Of a DNA stretch of 7,608 nucleotides, positions 6,964 to 7,608 are shown piece by piece. The translations under genes and the position numbers were made by a program. How positions within the stretch are numbered: position 1 is the first letter of the stretch; every line of letters begins with the position of its first letter. The notes under the pieces are model-generated. The model had not been told where the DNA came from. It did not search any database and was given only the letters and a program-made list of their open reading frames with translations. Origin of the DNA: an uncultured Holophagales bacterium (GTDB lineage Bacteria > Acidobacteriota > Thermoanaerobaculia > UBA5066); the NCBI GenBank assembly GCA_937864895.1, contig CALMDF010000558.1, forward strand, positions 1-7,608, in the 5' to 3' direction.

Positions 6964-7608
6964 ATGAAGCACCGTGCCCGGGCCGTCGCACTCGCCGTTG
7001 CCGCCACGCTCGCCGCCGCCTGCACCCCTGCGACCGATCTCCGGATGGCCGTCGAGGTCGTCTCCTCCCCCGGCGAGGCGACCGTGACGTTCAAGGGGAA
7101 GGACCTCGGACCCACTCCCGCCGCCCTCGAGGTCAGGTCCTTCGACGAGCTCATGTCGATCGCCGCGAGCCGCGAGGGGGCCCCCGTCGCCGAGAAGCGC
7201 ATCCGCATCCTCTCGCCCGAGAGGGCCCAGCTCGTCTTCCGCTTCGGCGCGGAGGCCTCGGCGGTCGCGAAGAGGCTCGGCCTCGCCGAGGTCCTCGTCT
7301 TCGACTACTCCGAGAAGGTCTCGTTCGACAGCGGCCGGAGCGAGCTGAAGCCCGAGGGGCTCCCGATCCTCGACCGGCAGGCCGAGATCCTGAAGAGGTA
7401 CTTCCCGAACGTCGACGTCTTCGTCTGCGGCCACACCGACTCGACCGGCGGCGACGACCTGAACCTCGCGCTCTCCCTCGACCGCGCCCGCGTCGTCTCC
7501 GACTACCTCGTGGCGCGCGGCGTCCCGAAGGAACGGCTGAAGGCCCAGGGCACCGTGTACTTCCAGGACAGCGGGCGCCTCGCCGGATGCTGGGTGATGC
7601 GCATCGAG
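6964..7608 (+). CDS. OmpA-family lipoprotein, 3'-truncated by window edge
   Basis: 215 codons are visible and the frame is still open at the window edge. Residues 1-20 form a lipoprotein signal: basic MKHRAR, an Ala/Val-rich core, and a lipobox LAAAC with Cys20 as the expected lipidated residue. Residues 29-58 resemble a PEGA-type beta domain (VSSPGEATVTFKGKDLGPTP). From about 112 a C-terminal OmpA domain follows (VFDYSEKVSFDSG, then GHTDSTGG with Asp159, N167, LSLDRA with Arg174). Asp159 and Arg174 have the 15-residue spacing of the pair that binds diaminopimelate in peptidoglycan in OmpA. The inferred role is an outer-membrane lipoprotein (Pal-like) tethered to the cell wall. The last part deviates from canonical OmpA domains: where a GFGE-like turn and RRVE are usual, it reads QGTVYFQD and GCWVMRIE. 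Cys155 and Cys209 could form a disulfide. Only a few residues probably lie beyond the edge. Confidence 0.9.
   Translation, partial: MKHRARAVALAVAATLAAACTPATDLRMAVEVVSSPGEATVTFKGKDLGPTPAALEVRSFDELMSIAASREGAPVAEKRIRILSPERAQLVFRFGAEASAVAKRLGLAEVLVFDYSEKVSFDSGRSELKPEGLPILDRQAEILKRYFPNVDVFVCGHTDSTGGDDLNLALSLDRARVVSDYLVARGVPKERLKAQGTVYFQDSGRLAGCWVMRIE

Overview
This window comes from a very GC-rich bacterial chromosome. A lipoprotein with an OmpA-type peptidoglycan-binding domain and a kinase with a TonB-type C-terminus indicate a Gram-negative (diderm) envelope. The combination of strong GC bias, Hanks-type kinase and largely leaderless-looking starts would fit Acidobacteriota or a similar deep-branching diderm. 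That placement is inference only; there is no rRNA or other taxonomic marker here.

Layout: 1-663 is the 3' part of an alpha/beta hydrolase gene (+). 751-1320 encodes a membrane-anchored thioredoxin-fold protein (+). 1381-2397 holds a two-gene accessory module (+): a small helical protein of unknown function, then an AbiEii-type nucleotidyltransferase broken by a one-base frameshift near 2007-2010. A short AT-rich spacer at 2398-2425 carries a motif resembling the end of REP/IS200-type elements. 2426-4528 encodes a UvrD/PcrA/Rep-family DNA helicase (-). An 86-bp divergent spacer separates it from a family I inorganic pyrophosphatase (4615-5301, +). 25 bp later comes a transmembrane Ser/Thr kinase (5327-6919, +) whose N-lobe is interrupted by an in-frame TAG. 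The last gene (6964 to the window edge, +) is an OmpA-family lipoprotein, cut off at its 3' end.

How the parts relate: pyrophosphatase and kinase are close enough to be co-transcribed. The kinase has a cytoplasmic catalytic half, one membrane segment, a Pro/Ala-rich periplasmic linker and a TonB-C-like tip, and it precedes a lipoprotein predicted to hold peptidoglycan, so these two may belong to one envelope-related unit. The nucleotidyltransferase module looks like a mobile toxin-antitoxin-like insertion between housekeeping genes. The main points for follow-up are the kinase-TonB fusion, the amber codon in its N-lobe, and the frameshifted AbiEii gene with its uncharacterised small partner. 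Two disrupted genes within about 3.5 kb may reflect true decay, recoding or assembly error; sequence alone cannot decide. No gene-free stretch exceeds 300 bases.
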